Assembly (NCBI GenBank): GCA_025094145.1
Contig: JALLLS010000022.1
Coordinates: 310,001-374,000, forward strand
DNA: 64,000 nucleotides
DNA from: Spinellus fusiger
Taxonomy: Eukaryota; Mucoromycota; Mucoromycetes; Mucorales; Phycomycetaceae
Direction of reading: 5' to 3'
Shown: positions 43,918-56,948 of the stretch, piece after piece
How positions within the stretch are numbered: position 1 is the first letter of the stretch
Layout: each line of letters begins with the position of its first letter
Notes under the pieces: model-generated
What the model was told of the DNA's origin: nothing
The model's database searches: none
Seen by the model: the letters and a program-made list of their open reading frames with translations, nothing else
Program-made: the position numbers and the translations under genes

Positions 43918-45485
43918 CTGTTTATCTGTCTATGCCTATAGACACTCCATGAAGAATTGTTTTCTTCTTTCTCTTTTTTCTTACTCACTACTTTTTTACT
44001 AATGTACATACTATTAGGCCTGCTCCAAAAGAAGGCAGTGTCATTGATCTGCCATTCTTGGGACATCTTCTCCAAGTAGAATTACAGCAACCATTCAAAC
44101 CCCAACTGTTAGAAACAACACCTTTTGATATGAACAAAATGCAGCCTGATTTACAAGTGAGTAAACCAACATCAATACTGTGGGCTCACTACCCCTCAAG
44201 ATTATGGCTTCTTTGCCTGTACGGGGGCTTTATCATCACTTCAAGGACATTCTTCCTGATCTGTGGCTATTATGGGAACTCATGCTATTGGCAGAACCCA
44301 TTGTAGTATTCTCACAGGATCCATCTGTGTGCAGTGAGGCCGTGGTTGCTTTAATTGATCTCATTAACCCAGTAAGTATCAATGTGTCTGCCTCACACGT
44401 GCTCAGATATTGACAAGCTGTCTACAAGATACCTTATTGCGGTGATTATCGTCCGTATTTCACTATTCAAGATACCGACTTTAAGTTTTTTATTACAAAG
44501 AATAAGGTAGGTCGTGGTGACACCCTCAACAGATCAACTCATACCGCTGTTCAGCCAGCCTCCAATCTCATTCTAGGCGTCACCAATCCATACTTCCATA
44601 CAGCCATGGAGCATTGGCCTCATTCTGTTCGAGTGGGCCGCCAACAGTTAAGGTAAACTACACACCTACTTCAACAGATGTCTTATATGTCGGAGATAGA
44701 AAACCAGATGGCACTTCGACAGGACAGTGCTCTTTTGTCAATACACCAAAGTCCACTTTATCCACTACACACGGGTTCATACAGGTAATATCTCTTTTGA
44801 TTAGATGAGTGTATTTAACATAAGAAAAAAAAGGGTGTGAGTTCCAAAAGAAAGCCAGTGATTCTCAAGGACCGTGGTTTGTTAAAAGTATTAGCAGAAG
44901 CAGAATTACGTCGCTATCCACCAGGTAAACACTACAGATCTTTCTTGCTTCCAACAAGATCCTTGAATGCTGATTGTTCTATGATATCTAATTCTCCACG
45001 CTATTTTTCATCGATCCACTCTTGCTGTCTCTCTTACAGAGTGGGTGCTTAACAACATGTTACGGCGACACTTTGTTGATCTCACAGAAAAATTCCTTGT
45101 TCCTCTGAATCGCTACTTTTCTACTTTAATACCTCTTCATAAGTAAGTCATCCTCACTCTATTTCATATGACTAATAGGAGAACAAGTCCACACTCTGAT
45201 GTAAAACTGCCTCGTCTTAAGCCCTTCCAAACAGACCAATTCATGAAGTCATTAAAAGAACATGGTCCCCAATTACCTTTTAAATCCACCTTCAAGACTC
45301 GTACTTCCAACACCGATTCTACTAAAGAGCTCTATAGCCAGTTCTTAAAATGTGGTAACTTTGCAACTTGGCTCCAATATCGCACAACAGAAGCACAAAT
45401 AGAAATCGAAAAGCGTTGTTCACCGACATGGCAGAGAATGAAGACGACTCCACCTGTGTTGACTGAGCTCAGGTCAAGAGTTTAA
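42740..45485 (+). CDS. DENND6: DENN domain-containing protein 6 (DENND6/FAM116, Afi1-like)
   Basis: Predicted guanine-nucleotide exchange factor for a Rab (Rab14 in animals) on endosomes. ATG at 42740, TAA at 45483-45485, about a dozen exons. The N-terminus is Ser/Pro-rich, then the uDENN block FCSVNFDLEIGQ, PPMELSPEEEKN and CFSAFPDSN. Next come LYGYVFFRQKKDPSIRRGYF, KSIVLLSQHPWIGLFSRLIG and GPAFFDIGKPMLEAACMTMA (cDENN). Further exons give LPFLGHLLQVELQQPF, WLLWELMLLAEPIVVFSQDP, YCGDYRPYFTIQDTDFK and ILGVTNPYFHTAMEHWPH. The C-terminal part is FLKCGNFATWLQYRTTEAQI. These blocks are in the family order. A (TA)n microsatellite (about 43881-43912) lies in one intron. Confidence 0.88.
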
Positions 45486-46881
45486 CTTGGGCTGGTGGTC
45501 CTATGTAGAGTCATCTTTGTGGAAGTAAAGATGTGTTTCATTGGCTAACATAAATAATCTTTGCAAAGAGAAAGAGAAAGAGAAAGAGAGAGAGAGAGAG
45601 GAAAATACTATATTCAACATACATGCATTCATTCATACTTTTATTCATACATTCATAAATTCATATATTCATACATAAATATATAAATACACTTGGATAA
45701 GCAATAAACACAAAGTAAGTTTATTGTTTATATTGAGTATTCCAAGAAAGTGTGTTTATAGATGCTTACAAGCTATTCTTTGTAGTGCTCAAGTAGATGT
45801 GTTATACTTGCAGACATGGACTTTGTAGCCAAGAGATCTTCTTCTTCTTCAATCAGCCATTTATCAAATAATAATTATAAACAGTACACTATCCTTTTAC
45901 AAGTTCAACCATCTTACTATTCTCTTATGTGTTTACACTCTTTATTATATTAAAACCTCATTCTTTTTTGTATTGAACAGTGAGGTGTCCATGAGTATTT
46001 ATTATTCACACAGTATTCTTGTTAGTGATGTTATTAGAAAATCCTCAGCATTATTTACTATCCATATGAAGATATACAGTAATGGAGGGTAGAAAAAAGA
46101 GGAATCTTTTATGTATTTCTTATTCCAAAAGTCCAAATCCACTTGAATCCACTTTTTTTTTCGTTGCAGTGAATGTAGATTTTTACAGTAGTTTCCTTTT
46201 CGTACGGATTCTACATGAATAACTTTGTACTAACAGTTCATTTCTATAAAGTAACATCAATGACAATTCGGTGGTTGAGGTATTTCTATAAACAATAACT
46301 AAACTTATGTATTGTTTATTGAATAAATACTTCTCTGAGAAAGATACAATCATGGAATGAAGAACTCTTCGCTCTCTCTCACACACACACTCTCTCTTAT
46401 CAGATATTTGATTACTTGATGTTGGTTGGTTGAGATACTATTTTACTATTGAATATTCACTAATAAAAGAGACCCCCCCTCCCCCTTTGTTTTTAGATCA
46501 ACCACTGGATTCTATTCTATAAGTATTCAATCAGAATCAAAGAGCATTGCACTGATATAATACAAATCAATGTTCTATTGCCGTCAATGGTTATTTTTAC
46601 AGTATATTTCTGCAAATTAGAGTGATTATTAAGGTAGAATTACAGTAGAATGAAATAACTACTCAAGCAGTAGAAGGCTAATAATAAGAACAGCAACAAT
46701 AACAATAAAAGAACCCTTTCTTTGCTTAAATAGTGAACTTCCATTGACACTTAATCTTTCTCTATCGATGTGTGACGTAGTATGGGACTTGTTTTCTACC
46801 CGAACACCAATGCAGACTATTTTTTTTCTTCTACAAAATACCCGCTATTATTGAGTCCTTGTTCCTTCCTTCTCATTTATC
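45486..46881. other. Intergenic, DENND6 to RVB2
   Basis: AT-rich with short simple repeats (GA at 45565-45600, TTCATA-type at 45630-45680). A C/T-run at 46472-46490 and a poly-pyrimidine tract near the RVB2 start. No gene seen. Confidence 0.5.
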
Positions 46882-49148
<2,267 letters not shown>

Positions 49149-49312
49149 TTCTTTTCTTTTTTTTACCTTTCACATTAATAAAGCCTAGTTCACAAAATAA
49201 ACAAATGAGTAGTAGATAGACAGAGGAATTTATTGTATAGGACTAAAGTAGATGTAGGCAGAATAGACATGCTTCAATATAAAAGTATTATATGTAATAG
49301 TGAGTAATAGGT

Positions 49313-50476
49313 TTAAAGTAAAGAAAGTCCAAGTCCAATGGAAATAAACAGAGCAGTGACATGAAGAGCCACTGAAGAAGCTGCAGAGGAAACGTCAGTT
49401 TTGTTTGTGCGTGGAGCAGTACTGGCTTTTGCCTGTTTGTTTGTAGAAGAAGCAGTAGCAGAAGACACAGCAACAGATAGAGTCTTTTGAGAAAGAGCGG
49501 CACCGGCACCAGTACCAGCATTGGCATTTCCTTTAGATGGAGAGTCGATGGAAGAAGGTGCACTACTAGGAGCAGCAAGCTCACCATCAATAGCGGAAGC
49601 AACAGATGATGCTGTTGAGGAAGCAGAAGAAGCAGGGGCAGAAGAAGCAAGTGCCATGGCTAATCCTGATTTGCCTTCCAGTTTGCCTCGGCCCCACGGA
49701 ATTTCCTCACCTGAGTAATACATTTCAGTTACTTGTCTTATCCCATGTCTATCTGTAATGTATTTACCATTTGACTGTGTAAGATGTCTAGGTGGAGCTG
49801 AGTTGCCATCCTCACCAACAATAGCGAAACGTGTTGTCCATGCAAATTCCTTATTTTCTATAGACTCGATGAGCTGCTGTTGTTGTTCAGTGATTAAGAA
49901 CTCTTACCACTTGTAAACATCAAAAAGTAGATATTTGAATGAGGTGTAACATCAGGTACAACCCATTTGTAACTCTGGGCAGCAACACCACTCAAGTTCT
50001 ATTGTTTTTGTAGAGAGATCATTCAGTCAGAAGATTGTTCTGTATCCATACAAGTGATCTGTTTACCGTGGCAATGTTCTGCAAGAATATCTGGTTTTCA
50101 TTTTCACCTGTCATAAGATCTGTAATGTAGTATTGAATTTTTAGTTTTATTCATTGTAAAAAAAAAAAAAAAAACACATTCTTTTGTTTACCAATACTGA
50201 AATTATTCCAGCCTTCTGCCATGGTGGGAGCAATAGCGTCTTCCTCTAGATAAGATAAGAGTAAGAAAAGTTAAAAAATAAAATAAAAAAATAAAAACTC
50301 CACAGAGCCATTGCTTCTAAATTGCTTTATTCTTCACCCCAAACAACATCGTACTGTTTTCCTGCCTGCCAAACAGTGCCAGGCTCAGGAATCGAAGGAG
50401 CCAACGTTGCCTTTACAGTAGCACAGAGTGCAAGAAGAGAGACAGCAGTAGCAGTCAAAGGCTTTGAGAAGAACAT
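49313..50476 (-). CDS. Kre9/Knh1-like Ser/Thr-rich GPI-anchored cell-wall protein
   Basis: Secreted wall protein with the N-terminal domain shared with yeast Kre9/Knh1. ATG at 50476 starts a signal peptide (LTATAVSLLALCATVKA, residues 7-23), followed by the typical PEPGTVWQAGKQYDVVWEED (exon 1 ends at 50338, phase 1). Then GWNNFSI, ENENQIFLQNIAT, YKWVVPDVTP and WTTRFAIVGEDGNSAPPRHL. The rest is a Ser/Ala-rich, probably O-glycosylated region, ending with a hydrophobic GPI-type tail (LHVTALFISIGLGLSLL) before the stop at 49313. Several short exons lie between 49724 and 50337; the last exon is 49313-49711 or slightly longer. It is convergent with RVB2, 164 bases apart. Confidence 0.85.
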
Positions 50477-52602
50477 TGAAGATATCAAATGAATCTGAAC
50501 AAGCCTGATGAAATATGTTTATATCGTCTTTTATTTTCCTTGGAACATTCCCTCTATCGCTCGGATCTTAAACTGAAGAGGTGTCTGTATTTCTGGCCTA
50601 TGTTTATTTATGCACTCATGAAGACAATCCTTCTACTATCTATTTCACATCAATAGCATCTACTTTTGCTTGTAAATCTCTAATGTATAGAATTGAATCG
50701 CCATTTTATCTTTCCTACCTTGTTAATTACTAAGGCATAATTACCTATTTTGTGGATTTACAATGATATACTATTGAATCCTGTATAGCTTTGTATTGCA
50801 AACAACACTATCACATCTGTTCATATTTCATCTTCAAACAGAATGCAGCATTCTTATCAATTTTATTTGTTTTATTTTAAAAAAGATAGTCAGAAAATGT
50901 CAAGTACATTGAAATGATGCTTGCCCTGCATTCGTTTGTCATTTAAACCGAATGAACGAATAAAAAGCCTTGCATGTACTTTGGACTTTCTATAAGCTAT
51001 ATGTCCTTGGAGACAGAATACATCATGAAGGACCCCTATCCAATTTTATATAGCCTAGACAGGGTATTAAAATAAAACAAACAATTGAATGAATACACAT
51101 ACACACAAAAGATCAAATCAAAGAAAGAAAGAAAGAAAGAAAGAAGTAAAGAAAGAAAGAATCTGTTACATACAAGATGAAGGGTCAGAAATTCATGTTG
51201 TAATTTCACCCAGTAGCATGGTATATTTTATTGCTTTGTAGATAAATAATGATTTGTGAATGTACATCAGATATAATTCAATGGAACACTTTATTCACTA
51301 GGATCCATAAGCATGATCTATCCAGCGTACATAGACATGGATGCTCTGGTGCTAATAATACATGTCAACTAAGAACAATGTGCATTTCTTGACATGCAAA
51401 AGACACCCCATTGGAAATGAATGTATCAGATAGTTTGAGTCTGATAGGCCCCTGTCAAAAAGGAATAAACTGTAGCATGGAATGATAGTTATGACAAACA
51501 ATAGTCTAAAGAAAGGGTTTGATCGTAGATACTAAGTATCTTTGAATAGAGCCCACTGTACATTTCTCTCACTCGACATACTCCGCACCGTACCATGGAA
51601 AGGACTTGACCACTGTGGACTCTCGGTAGGACACCTTCAACTGAAAGGTCCATGCTATACAGTACCTTTAGTTATTTGTGTACAGACTTGTTTGCCTAAG
51701 ATTGTACATCAACTCCTTTAGATATATCCAAAACAGTAAAAGAAATAGGAGAAGTGTGTGTGTGTGAGAGAGAGAAAAGAATACAACTTGTTGGACTCTG
51801 CTTCCACTTGTTAGGAAAAAAGAAGGAATGGAATGAAGTACAGTTCTTTTTTCAAATCTTTCTCCAATGACTCACAAGAGATGAGGTTGTATTTGACAGA
51901 GTATGTGCACATAGTGTGCATAGTATATTGGACCCCCGTACTAAGGACAGGCCTGTGCTTTCAGTTATCTTTCGACTGTTCGTACTGGGTAAGGAATTGA
52001 ATGAGCCCAAAAGGCATCTTGGCTGTCCTTCTGTGCCATCATAGCACTTCTTTTATTTCTAAAGAAGAGTACTTGTGCTCATTGGAAGACAGTGAATAGT
52101 TCTCTCTTTTTCACATCTCCCCCTTTTCAATCAACTTCAAGATCATGGAATAGCATGACAAATGCTTTAAACACATGGTTCTATTGATCAGTACAAGTAG
52201 ACCTGTGTAATCAACATAGTCTGTTTTCTTATGCAGTGGATTTGCATCAAATAGAGTGATTGGGTTGTCTATTTTAGAATAGAGTCCTCATTCATTGATC
52301 TGTAATGTTAATGAAGTGTTATAGCATACATCTGCTACCCCTTTGGAACATCTATTAGTGTAAATAGTTAAACTTCAGTAGCAGGACAGATGGATCTAAT
52401 CACACGCTTATTTTCTTATTTCTCTTTTTATTTCTCTCTTTTTAGAGTACAAAGAGACTACTGACTAATTTATTATATTAAAGAAGAGATAAAAGTGAAG
52501 TGTGTTTGTGTGAAAAGTACATCTATATAAATACATGCCCATCTGCCTTGTAGATGTCCATGTCTCTATAACCTACATTATCACAAATCATAGAATACTA
52601 TC
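50477..52602. other. Intergenic region
   Basis: 2.1 kb with no recognised gene. A (GAAA)n run lies at about 51123-51160 and short GT/GA repeats at about 51753-51775. Confidence 0.5.
52524..52532 (+). promoter_or_regulatory. TATA box
   Basis: TATATAAAT-type core (ctatataaatac), 71 bases upstream of the small-protein ATG at 52603; spacing fits a short 5' leader. Confidence 0.6.
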
Positions 52603-52812
52603 ATGTTTGCTACTCGTACTGCCTCGGTCTTTCTTCTGCCTACTACCGTAGCAGCTGTATATGCTACTTATATTCGTGCCAAAGCTCAGCCTTCTCAAGC
52701 CTACTCACAGATCATGGCACAAGGTTCTACTGCCTCTGCTCAAGAACAATGGCGCAAGGTGAACAATGGACTTGGTGTCGTGGATGTTGGCCGTAGTTGT
52801 GGTGGTGTATAG
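52603..52812 (+). CDS. Small membrane-anchored protein, unknown
   Basis: Intronless, 69 aa. The N-terminal half is hydrophobic (RTASVFLLPTTVAAVYATYI), consistent with a membrane anchor or mitochondrial targeting segment (Arg/Thr/Ser start, few acids). The C-terminal half is polar: SQIMAQGSTASAQEQWRKVN, ending with a Gly-rich RSCGGV. Codons are biased toward C-ending forms as in a well-expressed gene (GCTACTCGTACTGCC), and a good TATA box precedes it. No family recognised. Confidence 0.65.
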   Translation: MFATRTASVFLLPTTVAAVYATYIRAKAQPSQAYSQIMAQGSTASAQEQWRKVNNGLGVVDVGRSCGGV

Positions 52813-55038
52813 ATGAGTCATTGTATTTCTCTTTAATGTATCTGTATATCTTGTATGCTCCCTACTAGTTTATAAATGACTCTTTATATCAATTGACACA
52901 CAACATGTGAGTCCATAGTTGAAATTTATTACCCACATTCATAGAACAGTGGAGTTCTTACTGTACTCTTTTAGAAAAGTGCACTGATGTTTGCATTCAT
53001 CCTCTTTAGAGTCATATCTAGACATAATAAATAAACTTTTATTCGACATGGAGTCTATTGCTAAATCTAAAATGTTCATTTATTCATTGCTCAACCCTAA
53101 GCTTATTGGCCTTGCATGCTGGTAGGATGCATTGTGGATAAAGTCTTTTTCTTTTTCTTTTTCTTTTTCTTTTTAAATTACTTTTACAGGACCTGGCAAT
53201 AAGAAGCTGGGATGGCATAAACACTAGTCTACTTTTCCTAATTTAGAAATAGGCACCACTTCTACTTCCTATTCTTCCCATCAGAACACCCATCTTTTCA
53301 ACAAAGCAACTTGATCTTCATTTTTTAAATACAGAGCCAGTCATCAGCAGCATAAATGAATACAGTATTTTAGTCTAAAACAAGATATCAGTAAATGAGA
53401 CAAAAATACATGATTGTCCAAAGATTTATCCTGTATTTTGGATGAGTAAGAGTGATCACTACAAAGGAGTATTTGTTGTTGGTGGTGGTGAACCATTGTT
53501 AATGGATGAAAAACTCTTTCTTTTATAGTCAGTAGAGAGAGAGAAGGAATCCTTTGTACCTGAGCAAAAGTGATGTGAATTTGTTTATTATTATTATTAG
53601 TGTAATGACTCATTACTTTCATTGTTAATGGATGATAATATGAGAGACTGTATTTGCTGTAAAATGCATTAGGACCAAATGAACAACGAGGAGTAAGTGG
53701 CTCTTTGTCAGAGTTGATGAGAAGTTGTTTTTACAGTGAGTCATTTACTAGTCATCTTTATACGAATATTATTGACTGATTATTTATAGTTCTGTCATCC
53801 TAGGCACATTATAATAGCTAAGAATACTACATCAGTGCTCCATCAGTTGCTCAATTGTGGTGTGATCAACAGAAAAATGAATTTACATTGTCTTACGGCG
53901 ATTGTCTTATTCACTTGTCTCATTTATTTCCTGAAGTGTCTCGTATTGGGCTAAAACATTGTACAGGAGACTTGGGATGCCATTCACTTGTTACCTACAT
54001 TGCCTTAATAGCTATGTGGGATCAAAAAGGACACTGATTCACATGCATTTATAAAGCGTGAATTTCAACAGAAACCTAATTTTCATGTTAATGATGCACA
54101 GTAACATTTGATAAACAAACATCCTAAGAATATGAAATAGTTTATCTCTTTCTCTATTGTTTTGCATAATATAGCACAACTATGGACGCGTTTGATTTAC
54201 AAATAATGTTATTTACATTGATATATGTTGTATATTATGTCATAGAGTTAAGACAGTCATAGGAGCATTATGCCCTAGGATGAATAGACACTAGTAGCAG
54301 AAGATTTGTTAATTCTAAAACATAGCAAATAGCTTCACAACAGGATAAATGGACGAATAACTGTGGTTGTTTGCAGCTGATATTGGCAAGGAAAGGGGTC
54401 TTTTACAAGTATGAACATCAGCATGCAATACGATGGATACTTCTTTCTTTCTATTTACTCTTCTTGTACTATTTGTTGTATGTCTTGTTTTCTTTTACTG
54501 CATACCATTCTATAATTCATCAATTTCTCTTGTCTGTCACGAGACGACTGCATGAATGGCATTGAAAGTGGGTGGAATGACAAGCACTCTAAGCTTGGAC
54601 TTAAAAACAGGACTAAGACCAAAACAATTGTTTCTGTCCAAGTCATTAGTCAGGTGGAGAGTGGAATGATGATTTTTGTTCATTATCCTACTCTATACCA
54701 TTGTATCCAGACTATACCATTGTATCCAAACTATACCATTGTATCCAAACTATATCTTGGGCATCACCAGTAGAATAATAGTACAGTTTGAATACTAAGA
54801 TGAGCTGACTTGGGTTGATAGAGAAACCTTACCTGAATAAGATTAGCTCAATGTCTCTCATGTAATTACCCTAGGCCATTATTCTCTTTGGATAGCCCTA
54901 TAAAATACTTTATTAGCAGTGACTGATAAATACCCTTTTATCTATGGTCTTCTCTTATAGTCTTCTCTACTATATCAATCGTACCAAACCAAGCCAAACA
55001 CTCTTGACATAAATTCAATTCTATACATCGTCTCTACC
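52813..55038. other. Intergenic region
   Basis: No recognised gene. A (CTTTTT)n tract at 53149-53175. Near-repeats of CTATACCATTGTATCCA at about 54693-54750. Short ORFs have no family likeness. Confidence 0.5.
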
Positions 55039-55461
55039 ATGCCAAGCCCAGGAACTCTTTTTGCTCTAAGTGCTGTGGGAATAGCAGGCTTCACTTACTA
55101 TGCACATCGTTCACAGGATGAACATCCCAGTGACAGAGGCAGTGACAGAAGCAGTGACAGCACAACCAAGGACAGACTCAGTCCCCATGCCATGGGACGA
55201 CGTGGCTCCAAAGGAACATCGAATGACTTGTGGGATTCTGGAATGCAGGTAATTACCATCCACTGTTCTTTTTAGTATTCTTTTTGTTATTCTTTTTGTT
55301 ATTCTTTTTGTTATTCTTTTTGTTGTTCTAGGCATTTGGGCATTTGACATGTAGGCTAATGCAATGATCAGGCTGAACATAACTGGCGCCGTGACTATGG
55401 AATTAACTTTGGTCACAACTCTCATGCAAAATTCCCTTTTGATCAATCCGAAAGTAGATAA
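55039..55461 (+). CDS. Small protein with N-terminal membrane segment, unknown
   Basis: Two exons, 55039-55248 and 55372-55461 (300 bases, 99 aa). N-terminus MPSPGTLFALSAVGIAGFTY is a single hydrophobic segment. Then a Ser/Asp/Arg-rich stretch with the repeat SDRGSDRSSDS, and a tail EHNWRRDYGINFGHN with FPFDQSESR at the end. The intron holds four to five copies of a 12-base repeat ATTCTTTTTGTT (55270-55328). The acceptor choice (atcag, 55370-55371) is the one that keeps frame. Family unknown. Confidence 0.65.
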
Positions 55462-55976
55462 ACTATTCTTTTCATTTTATTTCATAGTGCTTGTACTATT
55501 TCTTTCTTAGGGAGTTTATTACCTCCTTACCATTCACTCTTAAAGTCATTTTAATTTCTTTATTGAAGAGGAGGTAAAGAGGAGTGGGAAAGTGCTTATT
55601 AGATCCAATTATGGTATTTATTGGTGGGTTGAGGGTGTGCATTTTAAGAGAGAAGGATGAGAGGCAGAAACAGAGCCAAGATTTTTAAGTTGGATGGGAG
55701 ACTAAGGACAAGGCTGTTGAAGGATATTTTCATATGTGGGAACAAGTCCACCATCTTATTCTCTTAATGGATGAATTCTGCCCTGATAAAATATACTTTA
55801 CTAGACACATTGACTCTGCATTTTTTTATTTTAAAGTGGTCTCTATTACATAAAAAAAACACACTGGCTGGATTAAGAGTTACATTAGGAAAGAAGGAAA
55901 GAAGGAAAGAAAGAGAAAGAGATACAAAGCTATAAAAGGTATATTTTCTATATACAAAATAAAATATAAAGGGTCA
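55462..55976. other. Intergenic
   Basis: No gene; a GAAA/GAAG-type purine run at 55889-55925. Confidence 0.5.
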
Positions 55977-56948
55977 TCATGCATAGCGAACAGCAGTAGG
56001 CTGAGCAGAACCGTAAAATCCATTAGTCATAAACGATGCTCTTCTTGCTTCTTCCACTTCATCTTCTTCTGTCACAACACATGTGTCATCTTCAAATGGA
56101 TTCACATATTCTGAGGTAGACATGGACTGATGCTCTAGTACGACTTGATTCAATAGCTGGGAAAGACCAGACTCACTGGAAGACAGTTCAATTCTGGGAT
56201 TAAATGATCCATGAAGGCCTACTCTCATGCCATGGAAGACATACATGGCGTCTCTTTCTGTAGGCCCAAGTTTAGCTTCACTTCTCAAACAGTGTTCAAG
56301 CGTCTGTCGGGCTCGATTGACAAGATGATCCATATCTTCAGTTGGTTCTTGTGTTATGCGTCCACTCTCTGCTTCAAACGCATCTCCCAATAAAGTTCGA
56401 CGACAACGCTGTTTGTTGTGTTTGTGCTGAAGAGCATAGCGAACTGCAAAATGGACCTCCATACCACCACTACGGTGAATGTCCTGACCATCGCCATGCT
56501 GGATTAATTGAGATTCCAGCTGTTGTAATAGTCTGATGCGGGCTTCACTTGTTGTAGGAAGAACAAACATAATGTAATTGAAGGTATAGAGCCTGTGGGT
56601 TATTAACTTCCATAGAGCATCGTGTGTTTGACCAGGTGCGGGCTTGAGAAGGGGCAGAAGTGTCTGTTTTAGACGAGCCGCCATGAAAAAGGCTCTGTTT
56701 TGACATCGCTTATCGGTAAAGAAGAAGGCATCAAAGACATCGTTGAATTGTCCATCCTGTGCTTCCTTGGAGATCACTCGGAGTGTCTCTGCAAAACTGT
56801 TGGCTGTGGGTGTGCTGATAGTGCGGGGACGAGGAGTGTGTCGAGGTTCAGAGGAAGTGGAGGTGACAGGCTTGGGTGACGTAGAGCGTCGGTGGAAGGT
56901 GGGTAATCTGACAGAGCGAACACGAGAAAATGGAGCAAAAGTTGGCAT
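55977..56948 (-). CDS. Orphan protein, 323 aa, unknown function
   Basis: An uninterrupted frame from ATG 56948 to TGA/TAA at 55977. N-terminal 60 residues are basic, Ser/Pro/Arg/Thr-rich and look disordered (RVRSVRLPTFHRRSTSP). Then a compact helical part starting near residue 65: SFAETLRVISKEAQDGQFND, FFFTDKRCQNRAFFMAARLK, ALWKLITHRLYTFNYIMFVL. The C-terminal third is acidic (FEDDTCVVTEEDEVEEARRA). No signal peptide or membrane segment. The frame continues 116 codons upstream, but the region is low-complexity and contains a less convincing start. No family recognised. Confidence 0.7.
   Translation of the reverse strand: MPTFAPFSRVRSVRLPTFHRRSTSPKPVTSTSSEPRHTPRPRTISTPTANSFAETLRVISKEAQDGQFNDVFDAFFFTDKRCQNRAFFMAARLKQTLLPLLKPAPGQTHDALWKLITHRLYTFNYIMFVLPTTSEARIRLLQQLESQLIQHGDGQDIHRSGGMEVHFAVRYALQHKHNKQRCRRTLLGDAFEAESGRITQEPTEDMDHLVNRARQTLEHCLRSEAKLGPTERDAMYVFHGMRVGLHGSFNPRIELSSSESGLSQLLNQVVLEHQSMSTSEYVNPFEDDTCVVTEEDEVEEARRASFMTNGFYGSAQPTAVRYA

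Noticed and set aside
49288..49650. Leu-rich minus-strand ORF in the Kre9-like gene
   Set aside because: Wrong frame; the neighbouring frame has the signal-to-GPI layout with Ser/Ala-rich sequence.
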